Of a stretch of DNA of 64,000 nt, positions 28,458 to 40,578 are shown in pieces. Below the pieces are notes generated by a model. That model saw only the letters and a list, made by a program, of their open reading frames with translations, was not told where the DNA came from and did not search any database. The DNA is from Chloroflexota bacterium (GTDB taxonomy: Bacteria > Chloroflexota > Limnocylindria > Limnocylindrales > CSP1-4). The DNA is taken from the NCBI GenBank assembly GCA_019637815.1, contig JAHBUZ010000021.1:1-64000 (forward strand), in the 5' to 3' direction. Position 1 is the stretch's first letter; every line of letters begins with the position of its first letter. A program made the position numbers and the translations under genes.

Positions 28458-28949
28458 TCAGGCCGCCGCGGTGGCGAGCAGCCGTTCGTCCAGCTCGCGC
28501 TCGAGGTCGTCCTCGAGCGCGTCGTCCTCGCCCGTGTCGTCGTCATCGGGCGGCTCGGCGATGCTCATGGGCTCCACGCCCATCTGCGCCGCCTGGGTCA
28601 CGAGCGCTTCCGCCGCGGATTCCGCCGCGTAGTCCTTCTTGCGGCGACCGGAGAGCATCTCCACGGTGTTCGCGACGATCTCGGTCTTCCAGTGCCGGAC
28701 TTTCCGATCGTCTTCCCACTGGCGGGTCTGGATGCGACCCTCGATGGCGACCAGCTGGCCCTTGCCGAGGTACTGCGCCGCGATCTCCGCGAGACGCTCC
28801 CACGTGACCACGGTATGGAACTCGGCCTTCTCCTGGCCACCTCGGTACTCGTTGGTCGCGATGCTGAATTGCGTGACGGTCTTGCCGCTGGCGAGCGACC
28901 GCATCTCGGGGTCACGGGTCAGGCGGCCGGTCAACAGGACGCGGTTCAT
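28458..28949 (-). CDS. ssb: Single-stranded DNA-binding protein, without the canonical acidic tip
   Basis: This 163-residue protein has an OB fold over residues ~1-105: MNRVLLTGRLTRDPEMRSL, FSIATNEYRGGQEKAEFHTVV, YLGKGQLVAIEGRIQTRQWED and WKTEIVANTVEML. It binds single-stranded DNA. The C-terminal tail is acidic (DDDDTGEDDALEDDLERELDER) but ends LLATAAA instead of the DDxPF tip that recruits partner proteins. It may therefore be a secondary SSB. The ATG at 28949 has a GGAGG site 6 nt upstream. It is not clustered with rpsF/rpsR, unlike the housekeeping copy of many bacteria. Confidence 0.9.
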   Translation of the reverse strand: MNRVLLTGRLTRDPEMRSLASGKTVTQFSIATNEYRGGQEKAEFHTVVTWERLAEIAAQYLGKGQLVAIEGRIQTRQWEDDRKVRHWKTEIVANTVEMLSGRRKKDYAAESAAEALVTQAAQMGVEPMSIAEPPDDDDTGEDDALEDDLERELDERLLATAAA

Positions 28950-29272
28950 GGCGTTCCTCCTTCGCCCTCGTTCAAGGGAGGGCGTGCGTCGACGGCGGAC
29001 GGCGGGATCGGACCGGCGGGTCGTTCGGCGGGGCTGGTGCCCGACACGGCGGGCGATGCGGGTGGGTGGTCGGCACCTGGATGGCGGTTCGATGCGACGC
29101 GTCCGATGCGCGAGGTCCATCCGGTCGACGTGGTCGACTCTAGCCAGCGTCTCGTACCGGGCGGTGACGCCGGTCTTACCCGTCGCTTATCAGCGCCGGG
29201 GACACCAGGATCCCGGGGAGGTCCGGGCAGATGCGGCGAGGCCGTCGATCGGGCCGCGACCGACGAGCGCGC
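28950..29272. other. Gap upstream of ssb with a 7-bp hairpin
   Basis: These 323 bp contain no credible gene. A 7-bp stem with 8-nt loop (28963-28969 with 28978-28984, CGCCCTC/GAGGGCG) lies just upstream of the ssb ribosome-binding site on the minus strand and could affect its translation. Confidence 0.4.
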
Positions 29273-30127
29273 TCAGGTCCCGGGCGTGGGCCCCTCGACG
29301 GGCGTCGTGATCCCGAAGGGCGTCACCCGATACCCGTGGATGTTCGCAGGGTAGAACGCTGCACCCATCGGGGCACGGATGACCCACGTCCCCCGGATGG
29401 CCATCGTGCCCGCGCCCTGGATGTTGCCGAGCACGACCGGTGCATCACCGACCCGGGGGTCGACCCACATGACGCTGCTCTCGGTGCACAGGGTGTAGTC
29501 GGGGTCCCGCGGCACTCCCACCTCCATCGGCTCGAAGCACGGCTCGTCCCCGAACAGCCAGACGAGCATGTAGGAGGTGGATCCGTCCGGCACGACCATG
29601 GGTGATGTCTCGAGGAGGCAGGCTGGCTTGGCGACCGTCTCATAGCAGCTGATGTCGAGCTCGACCGGGGCCCCGTCCGAGTTCGCCCGCAGGAAGGCGA
29701 TGAGCTCCGAGGCGCCCCGGGGCGAGGACGCATCCACCGTGATGTGCGGTCGGGTCGGGGCGGGTGTCACGACGGGCGGCGGGCTCGCCGCGAACCGGTC
29801 GAGCAGCGTGATGACGCCGGTCAGCAGACCGACGATCACCGCGATGGCACCGATGACCTGCCATGTCAGGGTCAGCCGATGATCGGCGCCCAACGACGGG
29901 CGGCGATCGTTCGAAGCCACGGGGCTGGCCGCCACGGGCTCGGCCGACGTCGGTACCGGCTCGCCCGGAGTCGGTGTGGGCGCGACGGGCGTGGGCCGTG
30001 CATCACGACCGACATCGGCCGTGGACGGCTCGGGTGCGATGGGCGGCTGTGGCTCGTCGGGGCTCGTGGGCACGATCCGTGTCTCCGGCTCGGTCAGGTC
30101 CGGCCGTGTTCGGGCCGTCGCGCGCAT
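29273..30127 (-). CDS. Unknown single-span membrane protein with extracytoplasmic domain
   Basis: The protein has 284 residues from the ATG at 30127. Residues 1-80 are Pro/Thr/Glu-rich and probably disordered in the cytoplasm. One membrane helix lies at about 88-109 (TWQVIGAIAVIVGLLTGVITLL). The remaining ~175 residues are predicted outside, with four Cys (SCYET, PACLL, EPCFE, TLCTE) likely to form disulfides. The domain is not recognised. A longer reading to 30559 is unlikely because its first ~140 residues show no protein-like composition. It is isolated, with a long divergent gap to purA. Confidence 0.65.
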   Translation of the reverse strand: MRATARTRPDLTEPETRIVPTSPDEPQPPIAPEPSTADVGRDARPTPVAPTPTPGEPVPTSAEPVAASPVASNDRRPSLGADHRLTLTWQVIGAIAVIVGLLTGVITLLDRFAASPPPVVTPAPTRPHITVDASSPRGASELIAFLRANSDGAPVELDISCYETVAKPACLLETSPMVVPDGSTSYMLVWLFGDEPCFEPMEVGVPRDPDYTLCTESSVMWVDPRVGDAPVVLGNIQGAGTMAIRGTWVIRAPMGAAFYPANIHGYRVTPFGITTPVEGPTPGT

Positions 30128-30500
30128 GGTACGAGAGCGATGCGACCGCCCACCGTCGGCTCGGGCGCTCCCGATCCGCCCCGTCCAGCGGCGGAGCTCG
30201 CCCAGGCGCCAGCGAGCCGTGCCGATCGCAACCGTTCCGCGACCTCGGCTCGTCGCCGTCGCTGGTATCATTCGGCACGTCCTGACGAGCCGGGCACGGA
30301 GCCCGACACGCCAAGATGGAGGGAACGATCGCCAGAGTCGGCGTCGCCGGTCCAGTGAGGCCGGAACGCACTCGGAGCCGGACACTCCCCGGACGGGGAG
30401 CACAAGGGCGCCGTGTATCCAGGTCCCGGTCGCTGGCGGCCGGGGCCTTCGTACGTCCGGGGGGTCCGCAAAGGCGCCACCCGTCTGGGAGGGACGCCTG
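30128..30500 (+). promoter_or_regulatory. Purine operon control region and leader
   Basis: This 373-bp gap upstream of purA has no credible gene. A TATCAT box (30266-30271) is flanked by an 8-bp inverted repeat (GGCTCGTC 30247-30254 and GACGAGCC 30284-30291), as expected if an operator overlaps the promoter. It would leave a leader of about 220 nt rich in GC stems. The leader does not show a recognisable purine, PRPP, ppGpp or ZTP riboswitch core by eye. Confidence 0.4.
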
Positions 30501-31844
30501 ATGCCCGCCACCGTGGTCGTGGGTCTCCAATGGGGTGACGAGGGGAAGGGCAAGACCACCGACCTGCTGGCCGCCTCGGTCTCGCTCGTGGTGCGCTACC
30601 AGGGCGGTGACAACGCCGGCCACACGGTGGTCATCGGCGACGAGGTGTTCAAGCTCCACCTGGTGCCGAGCGGCGTGCTCCATCCGCACATCACACCGGT
30701 CATCGGCAACGGTGTCGTGGTCAACCCGAAGACGCTCCTCACCGAGATGGCGATGCTCGCCGAGCGCGGCATCGACCCATCGCGCATCCGGGTCAGTCGC
30801 GCGGCGCACGTGATCATGCCGTACCACGTGGCGCTCGACGGTGCCGCGGAAGCCCGCTTGGCATCGGACGGCCTGGGCACGACCCGCCGAGGCATCGGCC
30901 CCACCTACGCCGACCGCTCCGCTCGCCTGGGCATCCGGATGGGTGACCTGCTGGAGCCCGAGGCGCTCCGGCAGCGACTCGCGCGGATCCTGCCCGAGCG
31001 CAATGCCATCCTCGTCGATGCCTACGGCCAGCCCGCCTTCGTGCTCGATGACCTCGTCGCCGAGGCGGCATCGTGGGGTGAGCGGCTACGGCCCCACATC
31101 GTGGACACCACCACCCTGGTCCAGGACGCCCTCGAACGTGGCGAGCATGTGCTCCTCGAGGGTGCCCAGGGCACACTCCTCGACCTCGACCACGGCACGT
31201 ACCCCTATGTGACCTCGAGCAACCCCATCGCGGGTGGCGCGTGCACGGGTGGCGGTATCGGCCCGCTCCAGGTCGACCAGGTCATCGGGGTCATGAAGGC
31301 GTATTCCACGCGGGTCGGCACGGGCCCGTTCCCGACCGAGCTGGATGACGTGACCGGGCGACATCTGCTGGAGAAGGGGCACGAGTTCGGCACGACCACC
31401 GGCCGCCAGCGGCGCTGTGGCTGGTTCGACGCGGCCCCCCTGCGCATGGCCGTGGCCATCAACAGCGTCAGCAGCATCATGGTCAACAAGCTGGATATCC
31501 TCTCCGGCCTCCCGGAGATCCGGCTGTGCACCGGCTACGCGGTGGACGGCGCGCCCGTGCGATGGCCGGTGCCGCTCACCGAGCTGGAACGCGCGACCCC
31601 CATCTACCGCACGTTCCCGGGCTGGGACGCGGACCTCACCGACGTCCGACGCATGGTGGACCTGCCCGCCGAGGCCGCGGCCTACGTGGACGCCCTCGAG
31701 GAGCTTGCGGGCGTGCCCATCACGCTGGTCTCGGTGGGTCCCGAGCGCACCCAGACCATCGTGCGCACCGGCCGGGTGCAGCCCACGGGTCGTCGCTCGA
31801 CCGAGCACGCCCTCGACCTGCGCGTCGCACCTGCCATCGGCTGA
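30501..31844 (+). CDS. purA: Adenylosuccinate synthetase
   Basis: This enzyme joins IMP and aspartate with GTP, the first step towards AMP. The protein has 447 residues. The GTP/IMP site QWGDEGKGK is at 9-17, with GGDNAGHTVV, GTTRRGIGPTYADR and the C-terminal TTGRQRRCGWFDAAPLRMA all intact. A GGGAGGGACG site lies just before the ATG at 30501. It is first in the purine operon, which is unusual because purA is often located apart from the IMP genes. Its stop overlaps the purD start as TGATG. Confidence 0.97.
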   Translation: MPATVVVGLQWGDEGKGKTTDLLAASVSLVVRYQGGDNAGHTVVIGDEVFKLHLVPSGVLHPHITPVIGNGVVVNPKTLLTEMAMLAERGIDPSRIRVSRAAHVIMPYHVALDGAAEARLASDGLGTTRRGIGPTYADRSARLGIRMGDLLEPEALRQRLARILPERNAILVDAYGQPAFVLDDLVAEAASWGERLRPHIVDTTTLVQDALERGEHVLLEGAQGTLLDLDHGTYPYVTSSNPIAGGACTGGGIGPLQVDQVIGVMKAYSTRVGTGPFPTELDDVTGRHLLEKGHEFGTTTGRQRRCGWFDAAPLRMAVAINSVSSIMVNKLDILSGLPEIRLCTGYAVDGAPVRWPVPLTELERATPIYRTFPGWDADLTDVRRMVDLPAEAAAYVDALEELAGVPITLVSVGPERTQTIVRTGRVQPTGRRSTEHALDLRVAPAIG

Positions 31845-33187
31845 TGACCGCCCAGCGGATCCTGGTCATCGGCACCGGCGGGCGCGAGCATGCGCTCGCG
31901 TGGCGGCTCTCGCTCGACCCGGAGGTGGAGCGGGTCCTCGTGGCACCCGGCAACCCGGGCATGGAGGACGTCGCGGAGATCGCGCCGGTGGCCATGACCG
32001 ATGTGGACGGGCTCATCGAGCTGGCTCGCGCCGAGACGATCGACCTGGTGGTCATCGGCCCGGAGGCGCCCCTGGTCGCCGGCCTCGCCGATCGACTGCG
32101 CGCCGCGGGCATCCCCACGGTCGGTCCGGGCGCGGACGCGGCCCGGCTGGAAGGCTCCAAGGCCTTCTGCCGTGAGATCGCCATGGCGGCGGGTGTGCCC
32201 ATCGCCCGCGGGTCGCGCCACACGGACCTGGACGAGGCGCTCGCCGCGGTGCGTGCCGCCGACGGTCGGATCGTGGTCAAGGCGGATGGCCTGGCGGCGG
32301 GCAAGGGCGTCATCGTGTGCGAGGACCTCGAGACCGCCGAAGGTGCCGTGCAGGCCTGCCTGGCCGAGGGTGCCTTCGGTACCGCTGGTCACACGGTGGT
32401 GCTGGAGGAGCTGCTGACGGGGCACGAGGTGAGCGTCATCGCGCTGTGTGACGAGACCGCGGTGCTCGCGCTCCCCGCGGCGCGTGACCACAAGCGACTG
32501 CTGACCGGTGACCTGGGCCCGAACACGGGCGGCATGGGCGCGTTCAGCCCGACCGACGAGCCGGACACGGCGGCGGTGGAGGGGCTCGTCGACCTGGTCC
32601 ATCGACCGATCCTGACGGAGCTCGCGCGCCGTGGCCTGGGGTTCCGGGGGGTCCTGTTCGCGGGCATCATGCTCACCCCGGACGGTCCGCGGCTGCTGGA
32701 GTGCAACGTCCGGTTCGGCGATCCCGAGACCCAGACCACGTTGCCGCGCATCGCGGTGCCCCTGGCGCCGCTGCTGGCGGGGCTTGCCGAGGGTCGACTG
32801 GCGGGGGCCGCGGCGGAGCTGGGCATCGAGGGGTCGCTGCTGCCGGTCGATCCGACGGCCACGACCACGGTCGTCGCGGCGGCCGCGGGCTATCCGGACG
32901 CACCCGAGACGGGCGACCCCATCACGGGCATCGCGGTGGCGCGGGCGGTCGGCGCCCAGGTCTGGACCTCGGGTGTGGCACGCGACGGGGAGCGGCTGGT
33001 CACGGCGGGCGGACGGGTGCTCGCGGTCACAGGCCACGGACCCACCGCGGAGGTCGCCACGGAGCACGCGTATGCGGCGATGGCCCATATCCGGTTCCGG
33101 GACATGCAGGTCCGCGAGGACATCGGACGCCCGGCGCCGGCGCGTCCGGCCGTGGCCATCCCGGTCGGCTCCGGGTCGGCGGCATGA
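31844..33187 (+). CDS. purD: Phosphoribosylamine-glycine ligase
   Basis: This ATP-grasp enzyme makes glycinamide ribonucleotide (step 2). The protein has 447 residues from the ATG at 31844. It shows the N-terminal loop IGTGGREHALAW, APGNPGMEDVAEI, the ATP-grasp KADGLAAGKGVIV and the metal-binding LLECNVRFGDPETQ. A longer upstream reading is rejected because it lies within purA. Its TGA overlaps a small reading frame that bridges to purB. Confidence 0.96.
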   Translation: MTAQRILVIGTGGREHALAWRLSLDPEVERVLVAPGNPGMEDVAEIAPVAMTDVDGLIELARAETIDLVVIGPEAPLVAGLADRLRAAGIPTVGPGADAARLEGSKAFCREIAMAAGVPIARGSRHTDLDEALAAVRAADGRIVVKADGLAAGKGVIVCEDLETAEGAVQACLAEGAFGTAGHTVVLEELLTGHEVSVIALCDETAVLALPAARDHKRLLTGDLGPNTGGMGAFSPTDEPDTAAVEGLVDLVHRPILTELARRGLGFRGVLFAGIMLTPDGPRLLECNVRFGDPETQTTLPRIAVPLAPLLAGLAEGRLAGAAAELGIEGSLLPVDPTATTTVVAAAAGYPDAPETGDPITGIAVARAVGAQVWTSGVARDGERLVTAGGRVLAVTGHGPTAEVATEHAYAAMAHIRFRDMQVREDIGRPAPARPAVAIPVGSGSAA

Positions 33188-33279
33188 CCACGCAGCGCGC
33201 GGCACGCCCCGTGGCCCGGGCACTTCGGGTGGCCGCAGCACGCCCCGAGGCAGCGGCACTCCCCATGGCCGCCGCATGA
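33184..33279 (+). CDS. 31-codon bridging small ORF between purD and purB
   Basis: The frame starts ATGA-overlapped with the purD stop and ends ATGA-overlapped with the purB start, so it exactly fills the gap and could relay ribosomes between the two genes. The peptide is an Arg/Ala/Pro-rich sequence made from imperfect repeats (ARPVARALRVAAARPEAAAL). No family is recognised. It may be a translational coupler without a product function, or simply an expanded repeat. Confidence 0.35.
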   Translation: MTTQRAARPVARALRVAAARPEAAALPMAAA

Positions 33280-34607
33280 TCCCGCGCTACACGCTCCCTG
33301 CCATGGGCGCGCTCTGGACCGATCAGGCGCGCTTCGAGGCGCTCCTGCGCGTGGAGATCGCCGTGCTGCGCGTGCTCGCCGACCAGGGTGCCGTGCCCAC
33401 GGACGCCGTCGAGGCGATCGCCAGCCGGGGTCGCGTGGACGTGGCCCGCATCGCGGAGCTCGAGCGGACCACCGACCATGACGTCATCGCGTTCGTCAGC
33501 CAGGTCGCCGAGACGGTGGGGCCGGAGGGTCGCTGGCTCCACTACGGCCTCACCTCCAGCGATGTCGTCGACACGGGCCTCGCGCTCCAGTGCCGGGCCG
33601 CCGGCGAGCTGCTCCTGGCGGAGCTGGATGCGACGATCACGAGCCTCGCGGCCGCGGCGCGCACCCACGCGGACACCCGGATGATGGGTCGCACCCACTC
33701 GGTCCATGCCGAGCCCATCACCTTCGGCCTCAAGCTGGCCTCGTGGGCGTTCGAGCTCGATCGAGGCCGACGCCGACTCCGCAGCGCCACCGATGACCTG
33801 GCGACGGGCAAGATCTCCGGCCCCGTGGGCACCTACTCCCAGCTCGGTCCGGACGTGGAGCAGGCTGCCCTCGCGAGCCTCGGTCTCCACGCGGATCCGG
33901 TGAGCACCCAGATCGTGCAGCGGGATCGTCACGCGGCGTTCCTTGCCGCGATCGCGGTCACGGGCGGCTCGCTGGAGCGCTTCGCGACCGAGGTCCGGAA
34001 CCTCCAGCACACCGAGATCGCGGAGCTCCAGGAGCCGTTCCGGACGGGCCAGAAGGGCTCGTCCGCGATGCCCCACAAGCGCAACCCCATCACCGCCGAG
34101 CGCATCTCCGGGCTCGCACGGCTGCTCCGGGGCTATGCCCTCGCCGGCATGGAGGACCAGGCGCTGTGGCATGAGCGGGACATCAGCCACTCCTCGGTCG
34201 AGCGGGTCGCGCTGCCGGGCGCCACGATCCTGCTCCACTACATGCTGGTCCGCTTCCGGTCCCTCGTGGAGGGGCTCGTGGTGCGTGGCGACCGGATGGC
34301 CGAGAACATCGAGCGTGGCCTGGGGCTCCACGCGTCGTCACGACTGCTGACCGCGCTCGTGGAGACGGGTGGGCTGTCGCGCGAGGACGCGTACGCCATC
34401 GTCCAGCGCGCGGCGCTGCGGGCCGCGGACGAGCGACGATCGCTCCGTGAGCTGGTGGACGCGGATCCCGACGTGGCACGTGCCCTGTCCGGGGAGCGCG
34501 TCGCGGAGGCGTTCGATGACGCCATCCCGCTGCGTCACGTCGAGACGATCCTGGCACGGCTGGACACGCTGGGCATCCGCGAGACGGAGACGGTCGATGC
34601 CCGCTGA
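33276..34607 (+). CDS. purB: Adenylosuccinate lyase
   Basis: This enzyme cleaves SAICAR to AICAR and adenylosuccinate to AMP, releasing fumarate. The protein has 443 residues of the fumarase/aspartase superfamily. It shows LHYGLTSSDVVDTG, the histidine-bearing MMGRTHSVHAEP, and the mobile catalytic loop GSSAMPHKRNP. A DisHSSVERV segment follows. The ATG at 33276 is supported by the overlap with the bridging frame. The 3' end overlaps purC by 11 bp. Confidence 0.96.
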   Translation: MIPRYTLPAMGALWTDQARFEALLRVEIAVLRVLADQGAVPTDAVEAIASRGRVDVARIAELERTTDHDVIAFVSQVAETVGPEGRWLHYGLTSSDVVDTGLALQCRAAGELLLAELDATITSLAAAARTHADTRMMGRTHSVHAEPITFGLKLASWAFELDRGRRRLRSATDDLATGKISGPVGTYSQLGPDVEQAALASLGLHADPVSTQIVQRDRHAAFLAAIAVTGGSLERFATEVRNLQHTEIAELQEPFRTGQKGSSAMPHKRNPITAERISGLARLLRGYALAGMEDQALWHERDISHSSVERVALPGATILLHYMLVRFRSLVEGLVVRGDRMAENIERGLGLHASSRLLTALVETGGLSREDAYAIVQRAALRAADERRSLRELVDADPDVARALSGERVAEAFDDAIPLRHVETILARLDTLGIRETETVDAR

Positions 34608-35529
34608 GTTCCTGCGCTCGGGCAAGGTGCGCGATCTGTACGCCCTCGATGACGACCGACTGCTGCTGGTCGCGTCGGACCGGTTGTCCGCCTTCGATGT
34701 GGTCCTGCCGACGCCCATCCCGGACAAGGGCCGCGTCCTGACCGGCCTGTCGCGCTGGTGGTTCGACGGCTCGGCGGATCGGTGGGCAAACCACGTGCTG
34801 GACATCGACCCGCGCGCCGTCGCACCGGAGCTGGCGACGACGACCCCTGACCTTGTCGACCGGGCGATCGTGTGCCGGCGCACCCGCCCACTGCCCGCGG
34901 AGCTCGTGGTGCGCGGCTATCTGGCCGGCTCCGGCTGGGTCGACTATCAGCGGGACGGCCACATCTCGGGTGTCGCGCTGCCGGCGGGCCTCCGCGAGGG
35001 CGACCGACTACCGGAGCCGATCCTCACGCCGACCACCAAGGCCGAGCAGGGGCACGACCAGCCCATCGACTTCGATGCCCTCGTGGCGCTCGTGGGCGCC
35101 GATGTGGCGGAGCAGGCTCGCGAGACCGCGCTCGCCGTGTACGAGTGGGGCGCGACGGTCGCGGAACGGGCCGGGCTGATCCTGGCCGATACCAAGCTGG
35201 AGATGGGCCTGCTGGCGGCGCCCGGCGCCGACCCCGATGCGCCCGCGGAGCTGCTGCTCATCGATGAGCTGCTGACGCCCGATTCGTCGCGCTTCTGGGA
35301 AGCCGCCGAGTGGCGGCCGGGCGGCGCGCAGGCGTCGTTCGACAAGCAGTACGTGCGTGACTGGTTGCTCGCGAGCGGCTGGGATCGCACGCCACCCGGT
35401 CCGGAGCTGCCACCCGACGCGGTGGAGGGCACCCGCGCCCGCTATATCGAGGCGTTCGAACGACTGACCGGCGCGTCGTTCACGTCCGCCATCCCTGCGC
35501 CCGGACCGGTCGTGGGGGCACCTGCATGA
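34597..35529 (+). CDS. purC: SAICAR synthetase
   Basis: This enzyme ligates aspartate to CAIR with ATP. The protein has 310 residues. The N-terminus FLRSGKVRDLYALDDDRLLLVASDRLSAFDV is diagnostic, with ELVVRGYLAGSGWVDYQ, TPTTKAEQGHDQPI and IDELLTPDSSRFW. It is a stand-alone enzyme of the longer (yeast/actinobacterial) type. The ATG at 34597 starts inside the purB 3' end. The substrate CAIR must come from purE/purK encoded elsewhere. Confidence 0.96.
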   Translation: MPAEFLRSGKVRDLYALDDDRLLLVASDRLSAFDVVLPTPIPDKGRVLTGLSRWWFDGSADRWANHVLDIDPRAVAPELATTTPDLVDRAIVCRRTRPLPAELVVRGYLAGSGWVDYQRDGHISGVALPAGLREGDRLPEPILTPTTKAEQGHDQPIDFDALVALVGADVAEQARETALAVYEWGATVAERAGLILADTKLEMGLLAAPGADPDAPAELLLIDELLTPDSSRFWEAAEWRPGGAQASFDKQYVRDWLLASGWDRTPPGPELPPDAVEGTRARYIEAFERLTGASFTSAIPAPGPVVGAPA

Positions 35530-35876
35530 GCACCTTCCGCTTCGCTGTCAGCGTGATGCCCCGCGAGGGCATCCTCGACCCGCAGGGTCGCGCGGTGGAG
35601 ACGAGCCTGCCGCATCTCGATGTCACCAACGTGCACGGCGTGCGGGTCGGGCGTCGCGTGGAGCTCTCGGTGGACGCCCCGGACGCGGCCGCGGCACGCG
35701 TCGTGGTGGAGCGACTGGCCGGGGAGCTGTTCGCCAACCCGCTGCTGGAGGACTGGTCGATCGAGGCGCTCGGGGTGACCCAGGGGAGCGCCGCGTCGGC
35801 GGAGGGTGCCGCCGGATCCGCGGGGAGCGCCGCGCCCTCGGACAGCGCCGTGCCCTCGGGGACCGTCGGCGCATGA
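35526..35876 (+). CDS. purS: FGAM synthetase subunit PurS
   Basis: This is the small structural subunit that bridges PurL and PurQ in the three-part formylglycinamidine synthetase. Residues 1-84 are the normal PurS fold (FRFAVSVMPREGILDPQGRAVE, EDWSIEALG). A 30-residue Gly/Ala/Ser tail made of repeated AGSA-like units follows and is not normal for the family. The gene overlaps purC and purQ by 4 bp each. Confidence 0.94.
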   Translation: MSTFRFAVSVMPREGILDPQGRAVETSLPHLDVTNVHGVRVGRRVELSVDAPDAAAARVVVERLAGELFANPLLEDWSIEALGVTQGSAASAEGAAGSAGSAAPSDSAVPSGTVGA

Positions 35877-36555
35877 GGACCGCGGTCGTGGTGTTCCCGG
35901 GCTCCAACTGCGACCGGGACGCGCTCCACGCAGCCACGCTCGCCGGCACGGACGCGATCCCCGTGTGGCATGAGTCGACCGATCTGGCGGGTGCCGACCT
36001 GGTCATCCTGCCGGGTGGCTTCGCGTATGGCGACTACCTGCGGGCCGGTGTGCTCGCGCGCTTCAGCCCGGTCATGGGGGCCATCCGTGACCATGCGGTG
36101 CGCGGCGGCCTGGTGCTCGGCATCTGCAACGGCTTCCAGGTGCTCGCGGAGGCCGGTCTCGTGCCGGGCGCGCTCACCCGCAACACGAGCCTCCGGTTCG
36201 AGCATCGCTGGGTGACGCTGTCCGTGGAGCGGACGGACACCCCGTTCACGCGTGCCATCCCGGCCGGGCGCACGCTGCGCATGCCCATCGCCCACGGGGA
36301 GGGGAGCTACGTGCTCCCGGACGCGGACCTGGATGCGCTCGAGGCGCGCGGCGGGGTCCTGTTCCGCTACGCGGGCCCGGAGGGCAACCCCAACGGCTCG
36401 GCGCGGGACATCGCGGGCGTGCTGGACACGGGCGGCCGGGTGTGTGGCCTGATGCCCCATCCCGAGCGCGCCGCGGAGGCGATCCTCGGCAGTGACGACG
36501 GGATGCTCCTGTTCCGCTCGCTCATCGAGAGCGGCGCACGGTCGATGGCGGCCGC

Positions 36556-36559
<4 letters not shown>
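35873..36559 (+). CDS. purQ: FGAM synthetase glutaminase subunit PurQ
   Basis: This class I glutamine amidotransferase supplies ammonia to PurL. The protein has 228 residues. The nucleophile is C85 in GICNGFQVLAEAGLVPGAL. The oxyanion segment GGFAYGDYLRAG and the His/Glu site LMPHPERAAE are present. Overlaps of 4 bp with purS and purL fit stoichiometric synthesis. Confidence 0.96.
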
Positions 36560-39071
<2,512 letters not shown>

Positions 39072-39072
<1 letters not shown>

Positions 39073-40565
39073 TGTGTGGCGTCGTCGGCATCCACGCCCC
39101 CGGCCAGGAGGCGGCCCCGCTGGCGGCGTTGGGCATCTTCGCGCTCCAGCATCGGGGCCAGGAATCGGCCGGGCTCGCGGTCAGCGACCGTGACGGGATC
39201 ATGGTCTACAAGGACCTCGGCCTGGTGTCGCAGGTGCTCGATGAGCGTCGGCTCGCCTCGCTGCGCGGCGATCTCGCCATCGCGCACTGCCGCTACTCCA
39301 CGACGGGCTCCACGCACTGGGAGAACGCCCAGCCCACCTTCCGCCTGGGCCCGCGCCGCAGCGTCGCCATCGGCCACAACGGCAACCTCGTGAACACGCG
39401 TGAGCTGGTGGCGGAGCTGCCGGGCGGCCGCGAACGGCTGGTGGGCACGACCGATACGGAGGTCCTCACGGCGCTCCTGTCGGACGAGCCGGGCGCGGAT
39501 CTCGTCGCGGCACTGACGACGCTCCTGCCACGCGTCTCGGGGGCGTACTCGCTCGTGGTCATGGACGAGGGGCGGGTCATCGGTGCGCGCGACCCGTACG
39601 GCTTCCGGCCACTGTGCCTGGGGCGGCTGCCCGCGGAGGCGGTCGTCGCGGAACGTGCCCCGGCATCGGCCGTGGCGCCATCCGATCCGCTGCCCTGGGG
39701 AGAGGAGGTCGCCGCTCCGGCGCCGGTCGCGGGCCGGGGTTGGGTGCTCGCTTCGGAGACCGCGGCACTCGATGTCCTCGGCGCGGAGTACGTGCGGGAC
39801 GTGGAGCCGGGCGAGATGGTGGTCATCGGGGAGCCGGACGGCCCACGCTCCATCCGGTTCGCGGAGTCGCATGAGCGGCTGTGCGTGTTCGAGCTCATCT
39901 ACTTCGCGCGACCCGATTCGTACCTCCTGGGCCGCAACCTGTACGAGGCGCGTCGACGCATGGGCGAGGTCCTTGCGCGAGAGGCGCCCGCGGAGGCGGA
40001 CCTGGTGATGCCCGTGCCGGACACGGGCGCCCCGGCGGCGGCCGGCTTCGCGGAGGCGTCGGGCATCCCGTATCGGGACGGCATGGTCAAGAACCGGTAC
40101 GCCGGCCGGACGTTCATCCAGCCCTCGCAGTCGATGCGCCAGCGGGGCGTGGACATGAAGCTCTCCGTGCTCCGTGAGCAGGTCCGGGGCAAGCGGCTGG
40201 TGGTCGTGGATGACTCGATCGTGCGCGGCACCACCACCCGCCAGATCGTGGCGCTGCTGCGACGCGCGGGTGCCGCGGAGGTCCACCTGCGGATCAGCGC
40301 GCCGCCCATCCACCACCCCTGCTTCTATGGCATCGACACGTCCATCGAGACCGAGCTCATCGCCAGCCGCCTGGATGTGCCCGGCATCCGCGACTTCGTG
40401 GGCGCCGACTCGCTCGCGTTCCTGTCCATCGGCGGCGTGCTGGACGCGATCGACCTGCCGCGATCCCGCTTCTGCTTCGCCTGCTTCGATGGGGACTACC
40501 CCGTGCCCGTGCCCTATGACGTGGCATCCCACAAGTTCGTGCTGGAGCCCGCCGGTGCCCGCTGA
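39072..40565 (+). CDS. purF: Amidophosphoribosyltransferase
   Basis: This committing enzyme makes phosphoribosylamine from PRPP and glutamine. The protein has 497 residues and starts MCGVVGIHAP, so the glutaminase Cys2 is exposed after Met removal and no propeptide is present. It has ALQHRGQESAG and the PRPP loop VVVDDSIVRGTTTR. Four cysteines at positions matching the iron-sulfur ligands of the Bacillus enzyme can be seen (RLCVFELIYFARPDS, HHPCFYGIDTS and FCFACFDGDYP). An iron-sulfur cluster is therefore likely. Two small unknown genes separate it from purM. Confidence 0.96.
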
Positions 40566-40578
40566 GGCTCGGTAGCAC

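Noticed and set aside
30300..30500. Purine, PRPP, ppGpp or ZTP riboswitch in the purA leader
   Set aside because: No conserved core motif could be recognised by eye. Only a GC-rich leader can be claimed.
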